This document shows, one piece after another, positions 43,600 through 52,449 of a stretch of DNA of 64,000 bases. Location: contig JACKEH010000020.1 in assembly GCA_020633125.1 (NCBI GenBank), positions 1 through 64,000 of the forward strand, in the 5' to 3' direction. How positions within the stretch are numbered: position 1 is the first letter of the stretch; every line of letters begins with the position of its first letter. Source of the DNA: Sandaracinus sp. Lineage in GTDB: Bacteria > Myxococcota_A > Polyangia > Polyangiales > Houyiibacteriaceae. The notes beneath the pieces were generated by a model. It made no database searches, was not told the DNA's origin, and saw only the letters and a list, made by a program, of their open reading frames with translations. A program made the translations under genes and the position numbers.

Positions 43600-45498
43600 T
43601 CACGCCGTGGCTTCCTGCGCTTCGTGCGCCTCGCGACGTGCGCGACCGAGTTGCTTGAGGCGCTGCACGATGAGGCTCTCCTCGGCGAGCAGGCCCATGA
43701 GGGCGAGGGTGAGCGCGCGTTCGCTTCGGTACTCGCGGTCGAGCTCTTCGGTCGGGACGAGCTGCGCGAGCTTCTGCGAGTGCGCGACCTTGGCGACCGC
43801 GACCTCGCCGAAGACGGCCTTCACGATGTTCGCGACGTCCTCCGCGAGCGCGTCCGGGTAGCGCTGCTGGTGGTAGTGCACGACGTCGAGCAGGAAGGGC
43901 GAGTCCGCGTTGAGGAAGACGGTCGGGCCTTCCGCGTCCGACGGCGACCAGAGCGCGAGGTGCCACGGCTGGTCGAAGTCGTCCTTCTGCGTGTAGCGGT
44001 AGCGCGGGATGTCGACCGGTCGTCGCCGTTCGACACCTTCACCCTCGCCGTCGGGGGCGAGCTGAGGCGAGGCCGTCTTCTTCGCCCGGCGCTTGCGGGG
44101 CGGGCGGTCGGCGGTCTCGTCGTGCTCGGTCGGAAGATCCTCTCCGTTCTGGCCACCGACCTCGACTTCGCCGTGCTCGGGCCCGGCGGGCGAGCTCGCT
44201 TCGGTGGCCTTCGTCTTCTTCACCTTGGTGGTGACCGTCCAACGCTCCCCGAAGCGGTCCTGCAGGCGCTTGCGGTATTCGGCGTCGTCGATCGAGCCCT
44301 CTTGGTCGCCTCGTGCCGCGCGAATGGCGTCGAGGATGGGCTGGGGCATCTGGTCCGCGAACGCGAGGCCCCAGTCGGAGAGGGGGATCTCGATGCCCTT
44401 CTCACCGTCTGCGCTGAAGATCAGCCGGTTGCGGCTCTGGTCGGGGTGGACACCCCAACGTTCGCCGTTCGGGTCGTAGGCGGTGGGCTCGAGGATGAGC
44501 GTCAGGTTCTGGTGCACCCGACTCTCGACGACGCCGAACCAACGGAAGTGCGCCTTGTGCGTGGTGAGGTGGAATAGCTCGCCGTTGTAACGAATGGCGA
44601 TGTACCCACCCTTGCGGGCGTACGAGTGCACGTGGGGGCGGTCGCCGCTCCACAGGTACCACTCGGCCGATACGCGGTCGCTTGCGAGGGGCAGGGAGCC
44701 GGAGGCTTCGAGCTTGCCCGCGGGCGCGGCGACGTCCGTGAGGTAGTGGCGCGCGCCTCGGATTCGCCGGTTGTTGGGGCGCTTGCCGTCGTCGCGTTCG
44801 TCGGGGTCGGACGGCCACGCGGAGCGCGCGTTCTTGCGCAGCTCCGTGACGCGCACCTCGAGCTCCGAGAGGTCCCAGAAGCGACTGTTGAGGTAGACCG
44901 AGAGGCCCTTGATGTCGTTCTCGCCGGCCAGCGGGTTGCCGAGAACGGTGTCGGGGGTCTCGGGGCTACCGAGCAAGACGATGGTGGTGCCGTGCTCGCG
45001 GGCCCACTCGGGGGCGACCTTCGACCAGTCGATGCCGTCGTCGAGCTCGCACGGCTCGATCACGCAGTGCTTCTGTCCGGCGAGGTCGAACTCGACGAGC
45101 TCGTACTCGCCGGTCTCCTCGTCGAGGAGGATCCAGATCATCGAGCCGACGCCGTCCTTGTAGGAGAGCACGACGACCCCTTCGGGATTCCAAGGAAGCG
45201 AGGCGATCTTCGCCCCGACCCCGAAGTTGTCGTGCACGCCGCCGATCTTCTTGCCGCCTTCGCCGAGGGTGGAGAAGAAGCGAAGGAGCTCGTCGCCTGT
45301 CATGCCGGCGCCGTCGTCGGAAACGGTGCGGCGGTAGACGTCGAGCTCGCGGACGGCTTCCCACTCGATGCCGAACTCGACGCGCTTCGCGCCGGCTTCC
45401 ATCGAGTTCTTCAGGAACTCACGCGCCCATTGAAACGAGCCGCAGGCTTCGAACATGCGGTTGACGAAGTTGGAGGCTCCGGTGATGCGTACCTTCAT
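43600..45498 (-). CDS. GHKL (HSP90/MutL-type) ATPase
   Basis: 632 residues. The Bergerat fold motifs are clear: N-box EFLKNSMEAGA (about 27-37), G1 DDGAGM and G2 GVHDNFGVGAKIA. A middle domain (residues about 200-400) is followed by a charged linker (RKRRAKK) and a C-terminal alpha/beta segment with WHLALWSP. Proteins of this type undergo ATP-driven dimer closure. The length and linker differ from MutL, HSP90 and histidine kinases. The DUF4258 gene lies 75 bp upstream on the same strand and may be a partner. Confidence 0.78.
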   Translation of the reverse strand: MKVRITGASNFVNRMFEACGSFQWAREFLKNSMEAGAKRVEFGIEWEAVRELDVYRRTVSDDGAGMTGDELLRFFSTLGEGGKKIGGVHDNFGVGAKIASLPWNPEGVVVLSYKDGVGSMIWILLDEETGEYELVEFDLAGQKHCVIEPCELDDGIDWSKVAPEWAREHGTTIVLLGSPETPDTVLGNPLAGENDIKGLSVYLNSRFWDLSELEVRVTELRKNARSAWPSDPDERDDGKRPNNRRIRGARHYLTDVAAPAGKLEASGSLPLASDRVSAEWYLWSGDRPHVHSYARKGGYIAIRYNGELFHLTTHKAHFRWFGVVESRVHQNLTLILEPTAYDPNGERWGVHPDQSRNRLIFSADGEKGIEIPLSDWGLAFADQMPQPILDAIRAARGDQEGSIDDAEYRKRLQDRFGERWTVTTKVKKTKATEASSPAGPEHGEVEVGGQNGEDLPTEHDETADRPPRKRRAKKTASPQLAPDGEGEGVERRRPVDIPRYRYTQKDDFDQPWHLALWSPSDAEGPTVFLNADSPFLLDVVHYHQQRYPDALAEDVANIVKAVFGEVAVAKVAHSQKLAQLVPTEELDREYRSERALTLALMGLLAEESLIVQRLKQLGRARREAHEAQEATA

Positions 45499-45572
45499 GG
45501 CTTCCTCTGGCTTTCAGACGTGGGACGTCGCGAGGGCGGGTTTGCTGACGGCGGGGTGGTCGAATCGGTGAG

Positions 45573-46037
45573 TCATCGGTGGCCTCCACGCTTCGAGACG
45601 TCGCTCGAGCTCACGAGCTGACAGGAGTCGGTGTCGATCTCGCCGACTCGCGCCGGTGCGCAGTCGGCGTGCGGGCGACGCGTGCCGAAGCCGACGAGGC
45701 AGCCGTCCGCGTCGAGGAGTCGTAGGCGACGCGCGGCCGGCACGTCCTTCGAACGCTTGGCCTTGCGCTTCAGGTGGCGAACGTCGCGGTTGCGGTAGAC
45801 CGTCGCGACCACGCCGTGCTCGACCACGACGGTCGTGCCTTCGGCGCGCTGTGCGGCCGGGTCGCGACGCAGCTCCTTCGGGAGGTCGCAGCGACGGAGG
45901 ACGTAGAAGACCGCGCCGGCGCGGTGGAGCTCTTTGCCGAGGCGGAGCGCGAGGTCGATGTCGTGCCAGCCGATCCGGCGGCGCGTCATCTGTTCGAGGG
46001 CGTGGGGAGAGGTGCGGGGGCGAGGCGAGGTGTGCAT
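45573..46037 (-). CDS. DUF4258 protein
   Basis: 154 residues. The N-terminal half fits DUF4258, a RelE-like fold: SPHALEQMTRRRIGWHDIDLALRLG, then VVVEHGVVATVYRNRD. This pattern is found in predicted RNase toxins. The C-terminal 50 residues are Cys-containing and unassigned. It precedes the GHKL ATPase gene on the same strand. The toxin role is inferred from the fold. Confidence 0.7.
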   Translation of the reverse strand: MHTSPRPRTSPHALEQMTRRRIGWHDIDLALRLGKELHRAGAVFYVLRRCDLPKELRRDPAAQRAEGTTVVVEHGVVATVYRNRDVRHLKRKAKRSKDVPAARRLRLLDADGCLVGFGTRRPHADCAPARVGEIDTDSCQLVSSSDVSKRGGHR

Positions 46038-46141
46038 GGCGGCCGGTACTTCAAGCTGCGGGCCAGGTCGGGATGGGGCGCGGTACAGGTGATTTCGTGC
46101 GTTGATGCAGTGGTCGATAGCCGTGCCGCTATTCGGACTAG

Positions 46142-46741
46142 CTACGGCGCTACTGCCCGTGCGAGCGCGTGCTCGAGCACTTCACGTGTGCTCCCGAGAT
46201 CACCCGGTACGCGTACGAAGCGTCCGACGACGTCGAGGTGCGCGCGCCGGAGGTGTTCGTCTCGAAGGCGACCGTCGGCTTCCGGGGTGAGCGTCTCCCG
46301 GTCTGCCGCGTTGGCGCCGCGGTGCTGCAACCTCGCGACGCGTGTGGCGAGCGGGGTGTCGAGATAGAGGGTGACGTCCGCCGGCCGAAGGAGGTGCTGA
46401 AGGTCGTCCACGACGAGTCGCGAGCCCCGGAACGCCGCGTAGGCTTGGGTCGAGAGGAAGTAGCGGTCGAGCACCACGGAACGTCCTCGACTGAGCAGCG
46501 CGGACACTTCCTCCGAGGCCGCGAACACGGTGGCGAGGTAGAAGAGCTGCCGCGCCTCCTGGCTCGGTCCCAGGCTCTCGACGAGCTCGTCGCGGAAGCG
46601 TCGAACGCTCGGGGACGGCGTCGTGAGGAGCTCGGCGTCGAGGTGCTCGGCGAGCTGGGCGGCGCAGGTGCTCTTGCCCGAGCCGTCGAGCCCTTCGAGG
46701 ACCACGAAGATCGGCCGCGTGAGGCTTCCGCGAGCGCTCAC
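46142..46741 (-). CDS. tmk: Thymidylate kinase
   Basis: 199 residues from GTG 46741, which overlaps the stop of the upstream radical SAM gene (GTGA). P-loop GLDGSGKST, the DR(Y/F) motif in VVLDRYFLST, and the LYLDTPL strand are typical of dTMP kinase, which makes dTDP from dTMP. Length is slightly below the common 205-215. A second tmk-like paralogue elsewhere cannot be excluded, since housekeeping tmk is seldom coupled to a radical SAM gene. Confidence 0.85.
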   Translation of the reverse strand: MSARGSLTRPIFVVLEGLDGSGKSTCAAQLAEHLDAELLTTPSPSVRRFRDELVESLGPSQEARQLFYLATVFAASEEVSALLSRGRSVVLDRYFLSTQAYAAFRGSRLVVDDLQHLLRPADVTLYLDTPLATRVARLQHRGANAADRETLTPEADGRLRDEHLRRAHLDVVGRFVRVPGDLGSTREVLEHALARAVAP

Positions 46742-48089
46742 GCCGCGTACTCCGTGCGGGGAGCCCAACGGAGCAAGTCCGGCTCGAGGGTGGCGGCGAG
46801 ACGACGCAGCTCTCGGAGGTCTTTGGGATGTCGGCCCTCGGTGACGCGCAGCGCTTCCGAGAGCCTCGCCATGTCGCGCCAGTCGTCGACGTCGAAGGTG
46901 CTCGAGCGGAGAACCATCGGCATCGTGCCGCCGCTGTCGCGAAGACTCCACGTGTCGCGATCGCGGTCGAGCGCGGTTCCGCGGAGCAACAGGAGTGGGA
47001 ACGCCTTGATCACGGGAACCTCGCGCTCGAGGCACCACGCGACGCTCGCTTCGAACGACGCCCGCGTTTGAAGGGGCAAGCCGAAGATGAGCGAGACCTC
47101 GTGGTCGAGGCCGCGGGCTCGCACCTGGCGAGGGTGGCATCGACTCGGTCGATCTGGTTGCCCCGTTCGATCGCGCGCCCCTCGTCCGCATGAATCGTCT
47201 GCAGACCGAACTCGAGGCAGACGTCCAAGGCCGACGCGGCGTCGAGGAAGGCCTCGTCGACCGCCTCCGCTCGACACTGGAGCGAAAGCCGGCCCGTGAA
47301 GCCGCGCTCGGCGAAGCGTCGAAGCACGCCGACGGCATGCGGCGCCACGTTGAAGATCGGGTCCAAGACGGCGATCTCGCGGACGCCGGCCTCGCAGAAG
47401 AGATCGATCTCGGCTTCGATGCGCGACAACCCGAGGGTGCGTCGCCGCAGCCGTACGCCGGGCTCGCGGTGTTGGCAGAACGAGCAGCGAAAGGGGCATC
47501 CGCGCTGCGTTTCCCACCGGACGAACAACTGGTTCGCCAGCGGGATCGCGCCGCTCAGCCAAGGGGACGGAAGCGACTGGAGGTCGACCGCGGCTTGGGT
47601 GAGCGCGTCGGGCGTTCCCGCCCAATGCACTCCCGCGATGGGTCGTGGATCCGGCGAGCTCGCCAGAAGTGCCAGGGCCTCTTCGCCGTAGCCCCGGATG
47701 AATGCGTCGGCCTCCGGGTAGAGTTGCTCGAGGCCTGCGCCGCTGTAGGAGACCTGCGGGCCGCCGAGGACGATGCGACCCGAGAAGCCCGCGCGACGAA
47801 GTCGTCGAAGCACGTCCCGCAGGAGCGACTCTCCCCAGACGTAGGCCCCGAAAGCGACGTCGACGTCTTTGGTCGAGAGCCCCTTCGTGAGTCCGAGAAT
47901 CGCCGCGACGATGCCTTCGGCGTCGAGATGCGGCTCGTTGACCGCGACGACGAGGGAGCGGACGTCGAGCCCGCGTTCGCGTAGGGCGGTGAGCAGCGAC
48001 GCGTGGCCCAGCGGGACGCGTGGATCTTTGTCGCGCGTCCAATAGAGGTCCACGAGTACGACACGGCGGTCCGGCGGTGGTTCGATCAC
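46738..48089 (-). pseudogene. B12-binding radical SAM protein, frameshifted
   Basis: The N-terminal part reads from GTG 48089: a B12-binding domain (VLVDLYWTRD, PLGHASLLTAL, LGGPQVSYSG) and the radical SAM cluster motif CPFRCSFC (C198, C202, C205), then LQCRAEAVDEAFLDA. Near 47.11-47.13 kb the frame changes by one base; the other frame continues GLDHEVSLIFGLPLQTR and ends EYAA at 46738. The joined protein is about 450 residues and complete for the family (BchE/P-methylase-like). Either a recent mutation or a sequencing error. tmk follows by overlap, so its translation may depend on this gene. Confidence 0.75.
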
Positions 48090-48220
48090 GACGGTGGAGA
48101 CGTCGCGACCGGTGTGTCTCTGACGGTCTTCGGTCCTCGGGTGTGAAATCGGGGTGAAAGACTTTGGCGTGTGAACACGAAGATCGATGGATCGCGTGTC
48201 GGATCTCGTATCCTCCGCGT

Positions 48221-49849
48221 GTGAACGAGACCCATCACGGGCAACTGATGCGCGAGTGGGAGCGGATGCCGCTTCCGCTGGGTGCCGTCGGTGCGATGCT
48301 CCGAAGCTCCGACGCGGAGCGACTGCACCGCATCTTCACGTTCATGGAGACGACGGTCTCGCTGGCGCTCTCGTATGGGCTCGCGGTCGCCTATCGCTCC
48401 GGGCGGTGGTCCTTGCCGCCGGCGGACCTCGCGGCGGCGCTCGATCAGTCGTCTCTCGGTTCGCGTGCTCAGCTCCTGCAACAGCTCGATTGCGGGTGGG
48501 ATTTGCGCACGAGGAGTGCGGGCTTCCGCGACGTGGTCTCGCTCGCGCTCGGTTCGGGGCAGCTCCCTCGAGGACGCGGCGAACCGTCGGTCGCGCAGGC
48601 GCTGCAGGCGATGGTCGCCGCTCGCAATCAGCTCGCGCATCCGTCGATTCCGAACGCGATTCGTCCGGATGCTGCGGGCGCGGTGGCCGACGGCGTGGTC
48701 GAGCTGGCGCGGACGAACCGATGGTTCGGGTATCGGCTTCTACGCGCGGATGGCTTCGCGGCGATGCCGGACGGACGCCCTGGCGTGATCGCGACCTCGA
48801 TGACCGGACTTCATCCCGCTCCGTACCGCGGTCATGCGCCGATCTTCGCGCCCGAAGTGCACTCGGTCGGGGAGCTCTTTCTGTACCGCGACGACGGCGG
48901 CGCGCGTGAGCTCTGCTTGCTCTCGCCCTTCGTGGTGGCGCGAGGGCCGCATGTGTACTTCCTCGCGGACTACCGGAAGGGGCGACCCGTTCTGTGGTGC
49001 TCGAGCGCCGACGCGCCAGCGCCGGACGAAGCGATGACGCGCGCGGTGGAAGCGGTCCTCGGTGCTTCGTCTGGGCCGCCGTCTCCGGTGCCGGGGTTGG
49101 TCGAAGCCCTGGCGAGCTCGCCCTCCGGAGTGTCGGCGCGTGTGACGCCGACACCGTCGCGAAAGGGATGGATGGTCGGCGCGGGTGTCGTCGCGGCGCT
49201 CGTCCTGCTCGCGTTGGTGGTGGTGTTCCTCGCGTGGAGATCGGACGGGGAGGTCGTGGCCGGCGCATCCGCGGGGCCCCTCACCGGGAGCGCGTCGGGG
49301 GCATCGAGCGGTTGGGGGCCTTCGCCGTCGCGGCCACTGGAGGCGACACCATCGTCGGGAACCACTGCGAACTACGATCGTGACGAAGCGCTGTGGGCAC
49401 TGCTGCGGCTGCCGACGCGCTTCGGGGTGCCTCCCTCCGAGCTGATGTCGACCGGCAGCGTGGGGCCGGCGCGTGGTCCCGAGTGCGTTGGCGCGACGTG
49501 GAGCGCCTACGACGTTTACGGTCACTCCATTCCCGCAGCGACCACGGTGCGGGCTTGGGCCGACGCGGATCTCGGGCTCGTGGAAGTGGCGGCGACGAGC
49601 GACGCGAGCCCGAACGCCCTCATAGATTGGGTCGAACGAACGCTGGGCCGCCCGCCCACGGGGCGAGCACCACGTTCGGCGCGGTGGTGCTTGGGCGACC
49701 GTGGGGTGTCGGTGGCGATCGATCGCCGAGGCCGACCGATGCTGCGCATCGTTCACGAACCACTTCGCGCACGCTTCGGTGAGAAGCGGCGGGAGCACTG
49801 CCCCGACGAGTACGAGGGCGGAGGAGCCTATCGCAGCATGTGCCCGTAG
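48221..49849 (+). CDS. Membrane protein with HEPN-like N-terminal domain
   Basis: 542 residues from GTG 48221. The N-terminal about 170 residues are helical and contain MVAARNQLAHPS, an R-N-x-x-A-H motif like that of HEPN proteins. A middle domain (VGELFLYRDDGG, HVYFLADY) precedes one membrane helix (VVAALVLLALVVVFLAW) and a Ser/Gly-rich linker. A C-terminal about 150-residue extracytoplasmic domain contains several Cys. The same RN-x-x-AH motif recurs at the end of the kinase at 54 kb. Function unknown; the HEPN fold is inferred from the motif and helicity. Confidence 0.6.
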   Translation: MNETHHGQLMREWERMPLPLGAVGAMLRSSDAERLHRIFTFMETTVSLALSYGLAVAYRSGRWSLPPADLAAALDQSSLGSRAQLLQQLDCGWDLRTRSAGFRDVVSLALGSGQLPRGRGEPSVAQALQAMVAARNQLAHPSIPNAIRPDAAGAVADGVVELARTNRWFGYRLLRADGFAAMPDGRPGVIATSMTGLHPAPYRGHAPIFAPEVHSVGELFLYRDDGGARELCLLSPFVVARGPHVYFLADYRKGRPVLWCSSADAPAPDEAMTRAVEAVLGASSGPPSPVPGLVEALASSPSGVSARVTPTPSRKGWMVGAGVVAALVLLALVVVFLAWRSDGEVVAGASAGPLTGSASGASSGWGPSPSRPLEATPSSGTTANYDRDEALWALLRLPTRFGVPPSELMSTGSVGPARGPECVGATWSAYDVYGHSIPAATTVRAWADADLGLVEVAATSDASPNALIDWVERTLGRPPTGRAPRSARWCLGDRGVSVAIDRRGRPMLRIVHEPLRARFGEKRREHCPDEYEGGGAYRSMCP

Positions 49850-49891
49850 CTTCGGGTGGACCGCGGCGTGTTCGCGAATAAAATCAGCGTG

Positions 49892-49919
49892 TTGATTCTT
49901 AGGGTATTGAGAATACAAT
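49892..49919 (+). promoter_or_regulatory. Promoter with overlapping palindromic operator, leaderless start
   Basis: TTGATT, 16 nt, TACAAT forms a good sigma70-type promoter in a markedly AT-rich patch. The palindrome GTATT-GAG-AATAC (49904-49916) overlaps the -10. The HTH gene starts 7 bp after the -10, so its mRNA is probably leaderless. Binding by the encoded HTH protein (autorepression) is the natural inference. Confidence 0.65.
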
Positions 49920-49925
49920 GCCGTC

Positions 49926-50699
49926 ATGAGCCAGGCTCATGAACACACCGGCTCTCTGGTGTCGCCTACGTTCGTCGGGGCGCGCGTGCGTGAGCTGCGT
50001 GAGGCGCGGCGTTGGTCGCAGAGTGCGCTGGCCCGCGAGCTCGAGCTCTCTCAGCCGCGCCTGAGCCAAATCGAACGAGGCCAGGGCTCGTTTTCCGCGG
50101 AGCAGCTGCTGCGAATCTTGGAGCTCTTCAACGTCGGGGTGGACTTCTTCGTCCCCAACCCTCGCGCGGGATCGCCGCTCCAGAACGCGCTTGCCCGCCA
50201 CGGGGCCCGACACTTGGTCGCCTCGACGACCCCCGTGCCTGCCCGTTTCGACGAGCCGAGCGAGGTCGTCGCGGAAGTCTTGGCGAGCCCCGAATCTCCG
50301 CGTCATCTCACCGCGCTCGGACCGGTGCTGCTGCGGAACGTCGACCGCGTCTCGCTCGGGGAGGTCGCGTTGCGGCTCGCGAAACTGGGGCGCCAATCGC
50401 GTTTGGGGTGGTTGCTCGACAACCTCTCGGCCGCGCTGAACGACGTGGTCTTCGTGACGGCCGCGGATCGCCGCGATGCGCGTCGTTTGCAGACCGCCAT
50501 CGAGCTCTTCTTGCCGCAGCTTCCGCGCCCTTCCGGCGACGCCCCTCTCGACCTCGTCGACGCGGAGGTCCGAAGCGCGAAGACGGTCGCCCGCATCGAA
50601 GCGAAGTCGTCCGCCGAAGCCAAGCGCTGGCGCATCGTGACGCGGCTCTCGCCCTCCGAGTTCGCCGAGGCGCTGGAGGCCAACCGTGAAACTGGTTGA
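49926..50699 (+). CDS. XRE-family HTH regulator, antitoxin-like
   Basis: 257 residues. The helix-turn-helix lies at residues about 17-75: RVRELREARRWSQSALARELELSQPRLSQIERGQ. The C-terminal 170 residues are helical and unassigned. Its 3' end overlaps the next gene by 14 nt, and its promoter carries an internal palindrome, the usual design of an autoregulated toxin-antitoxin operon with the antitoxin gene first. Confidence 0.82.
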   Translation: MSQAHEHTGSLVSPTFVGARVRELREARRWSQSALARELELSQPRLSQIERGQGSFSAEQLLRILELFNVGVDFFVPNPRAGSPLQNALARHGARHLVASTTPVPARFDEPSEVVAEVLASPESPRHLTALGPVLLRNVDRVSLGEVALRLAKLGRQSRLGWLLDNLSAALNDVVFVTAADRRDARRLQTAIELFLPQLPRPSGDAPLDLVDAEVRSAKTVARIEAKSSAEAKRWRIVTRLSPSEFAEALEANRETG

Positions 50700-51270
50700 G
50701 CGTTTCTTGAGGGAGCTTGCGCGGGCGTGGGATCGCGACGAACGACCGACGCTTCAGGTGATCGGATCGACCGCGCTCATGCTCCAAACGGACTTCGTCC
50801 GGGCCACCAAAGACAGCGACGTGCTGCGAACGCTCTCCATCGACGGTGCCGTCGGGGAGCGGCTGCTCGACCTCGCGGGTCCAGGCTCCACCCTCGCGAA
50901 GCGTTGGAGCCTCTACCTCGAAATCGTTCCCAACGGGTTGCCCTTCCTTCCGCGGGTCCCGTCTTGGCACCCGGTGTCGCTCGGCGATGCGCCTTCGACG
51001 TTAACGGTCGAGGCGCTCGACGTCGTCGACGTGGTCGTGAGCAAGCTGAAGCGATTCTCCGCGAACGACCGGAGTGACATCGAAGCCATGATCGAACGCG
51101 GCTTCGTCCCCCACGATCGTTTGGTCGATCGCTTCGTCGCCGCGGTCGAGTCGTTCGAAGGCGACGCCCGTGCCGCCGACCTTCCCGCCTACGTGGAGAA
51201 CCTTCACGAGATCGAACGCGACGCGTTCGGAGTGGAGGAAACGGAGATCGATCTTCCGGCGTGGATCTGA
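50686..51270 (+). CDS. Nucleotidyltransferase-like protein (DUF6036 type)
   Basis: 194 residues from GTG 50686. VIGSTALMLQT and ATKDSDVL (G-S ... D-x-D-like) resemble the catalytic start of the nucleotidyltransferase fold seen in DUF6036 and AbiEii-like toxins. ALDVVDVVVSKLKRF and NDRSDIEAMIERG fit the later part. It overlaps the HTH gene by 14 nt, so they are translated together. A nucleotide-transferring toxin is the likely role; the substrate is unknown. Confidence 0.72.
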   Translation: MKLVERFLRELARAWDRDERPTLQVIGSTALMLQTDFVRATKDSDVLRTLSIDGAVGERLLDLAGPGSTLAKRWSLYLEIVPNGLPFLPRVPSWHPVSLGDAPSTLTVEALDVVDVVVSKLKRFSANDRSDIEAMIERGFVPHDRLVDRFVAAVESFEGDARAADLPAYVENLHEIERDAFGVEETEIDLPAWI

Positions 51271-51282
51271 CGTGAGCTCGCG

Positions 51283-52365
51283 TCAGGCTGGATGTCGTAG
51301 CCACGCCGCGAGCTCTTCACGCGACCCGGGCAGCCCCAACATCTCGAAGACGTTCGTCCTGCCGTTCCACAGCCCACGGGCGTGCACGCAGGCGTCGACG
51401 AGCGCGATCAACTTCGCGTCTCGGGGCACGTCTCGAGCGGGGCCGCCGAACTCCAAGCTGTCGTGTGTCGCGCGCGTTCCCCCCGAAGGCGTGATGGCGA
51501 GGGCATCCAGCCACGCGAGGAGCGCGTCCATCGAGACGTGAAAGCCCGAGGCACGTCGCAGCACTCGATCGAAGAATCGGGGCGCTTCGTCTTCGAGTAG
51601 CGCGCCGACGCCGGCCATGTCTTCGAGCGATGGTGGAATCGCCGGGCCGGTGGCCGCGGAGGCGAGCGTGTCGAGGGTGGCGTCGCTCGTGTCGCCCGCG
51701 ATCACCAACGCCAGCGCGGCGTCGGCGCGGGCTCGGACGTCCTCGTGTCCCAGGTACGCGCGGTAGAGCTCGAGGTGTTCGCCGCGTGCGGAAAGGCGTG
51801 CGAGGGGCTCCAACACACGTTGCTCGCCCGGTTCCGGATTCGAGGCGACCAAATCGAGCATCCGAGGCCGCAGCGTGGATGCGCGTTCGCCGAGCGCGGC
51901 GACGCATTCGATCGCCCAGCCGCATCCGGGCGACGCCCAATCGAGATGCGGCGGAAGGGTGGCGGCGAGGTCGTCCAACGCCGCCCACACGGCGGCGCGC
52001 GCCGACGTCGAGTTGACGGTCATCGCGTCCACGTCCCCCGCGAGCAGTCGTGCGCGTGCGTCTCGTGCTTCTTCGACGGTCACCGGGCCGGACTCGGCGG
52101 CCACGGACGCGACGACGGCGAGAAGCTCGAGGACCGCCGCCGCATGATCGCAGCCTTCGCGCAGCGTCCCGATCAACACGAGAACCGTGGCCGCGGTCGC
52201 GCTCGTGGCGTCGCCTTGGTGTACGAGCGCGGACACCAGCTCTTCGAGGACTTCGTCCACGGTGCCTTCGTCGCCGTCGAGTAGGTCGGCGACGAGGTCG
52301 GGAACGTCTTCGGCGCTTCCGTAGACGTGGGTGAGGCGTGACCAATCGAAGTCGTCCAGGCGCAT
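51283..52365 (-). CDS. HEAT-like helical repeat protein
   Basis: 360 residues from ATG 52365 (MRLDDFDWSRLTHVYG). The opening, with YGSAEDVPDLVADLL and SALVHQGD, matches a family of helical-repeat proteins seen as hypothetical or immunity proteins in actinobacteria and myxobacteria. The rest is a series of alpha-alpha units (LASAATGP, RADAALALVIAGDTSDATLD). It diverges from the kinase gene across 84 bp and converges with the nucleotidyltransferase gene (12 bp). A protein-protein scaffold is likely. Confidence 0.62.
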   Translation of the reverse strand: MRLDDFDWSRLTHVYGSAEDVPDLVADLLDGDEGTVDEVLEELVSALVHQGDATSATAATVLVLIGTLREGCDHAAAVLELLAVVASVAAESGPVTVEEARDARARLLAGDVDAMTVNSTSARAAVWAALDDLAATLPPHLDWASPGCGWAIECVAALGERASTLRPRMLDLVASNPEPGEQRVLEPLARLSARGEHLELYRAYLGHEDVRARADAALALVIAGDTSDATLDTLASAATGPAIPPSLEDMAGVGALLEDEAPRFFDRVLRRASGFHVSMDALLAWLDALAITPSGGTRATHDSLEFGGPARDVPRDAKLIALVDACVHARGLWNGRTNVFEMLGLPGSREELAAWLRHPA

Positions 52366-52449
52366 GGGCGTGAGAATGCGCGAAGCCACGTCGGCGAGCG
52401 ACGCGTTTGTGGGTCCGATTCTGGGCGGAATGCGCCTACGCTCGTCGCG

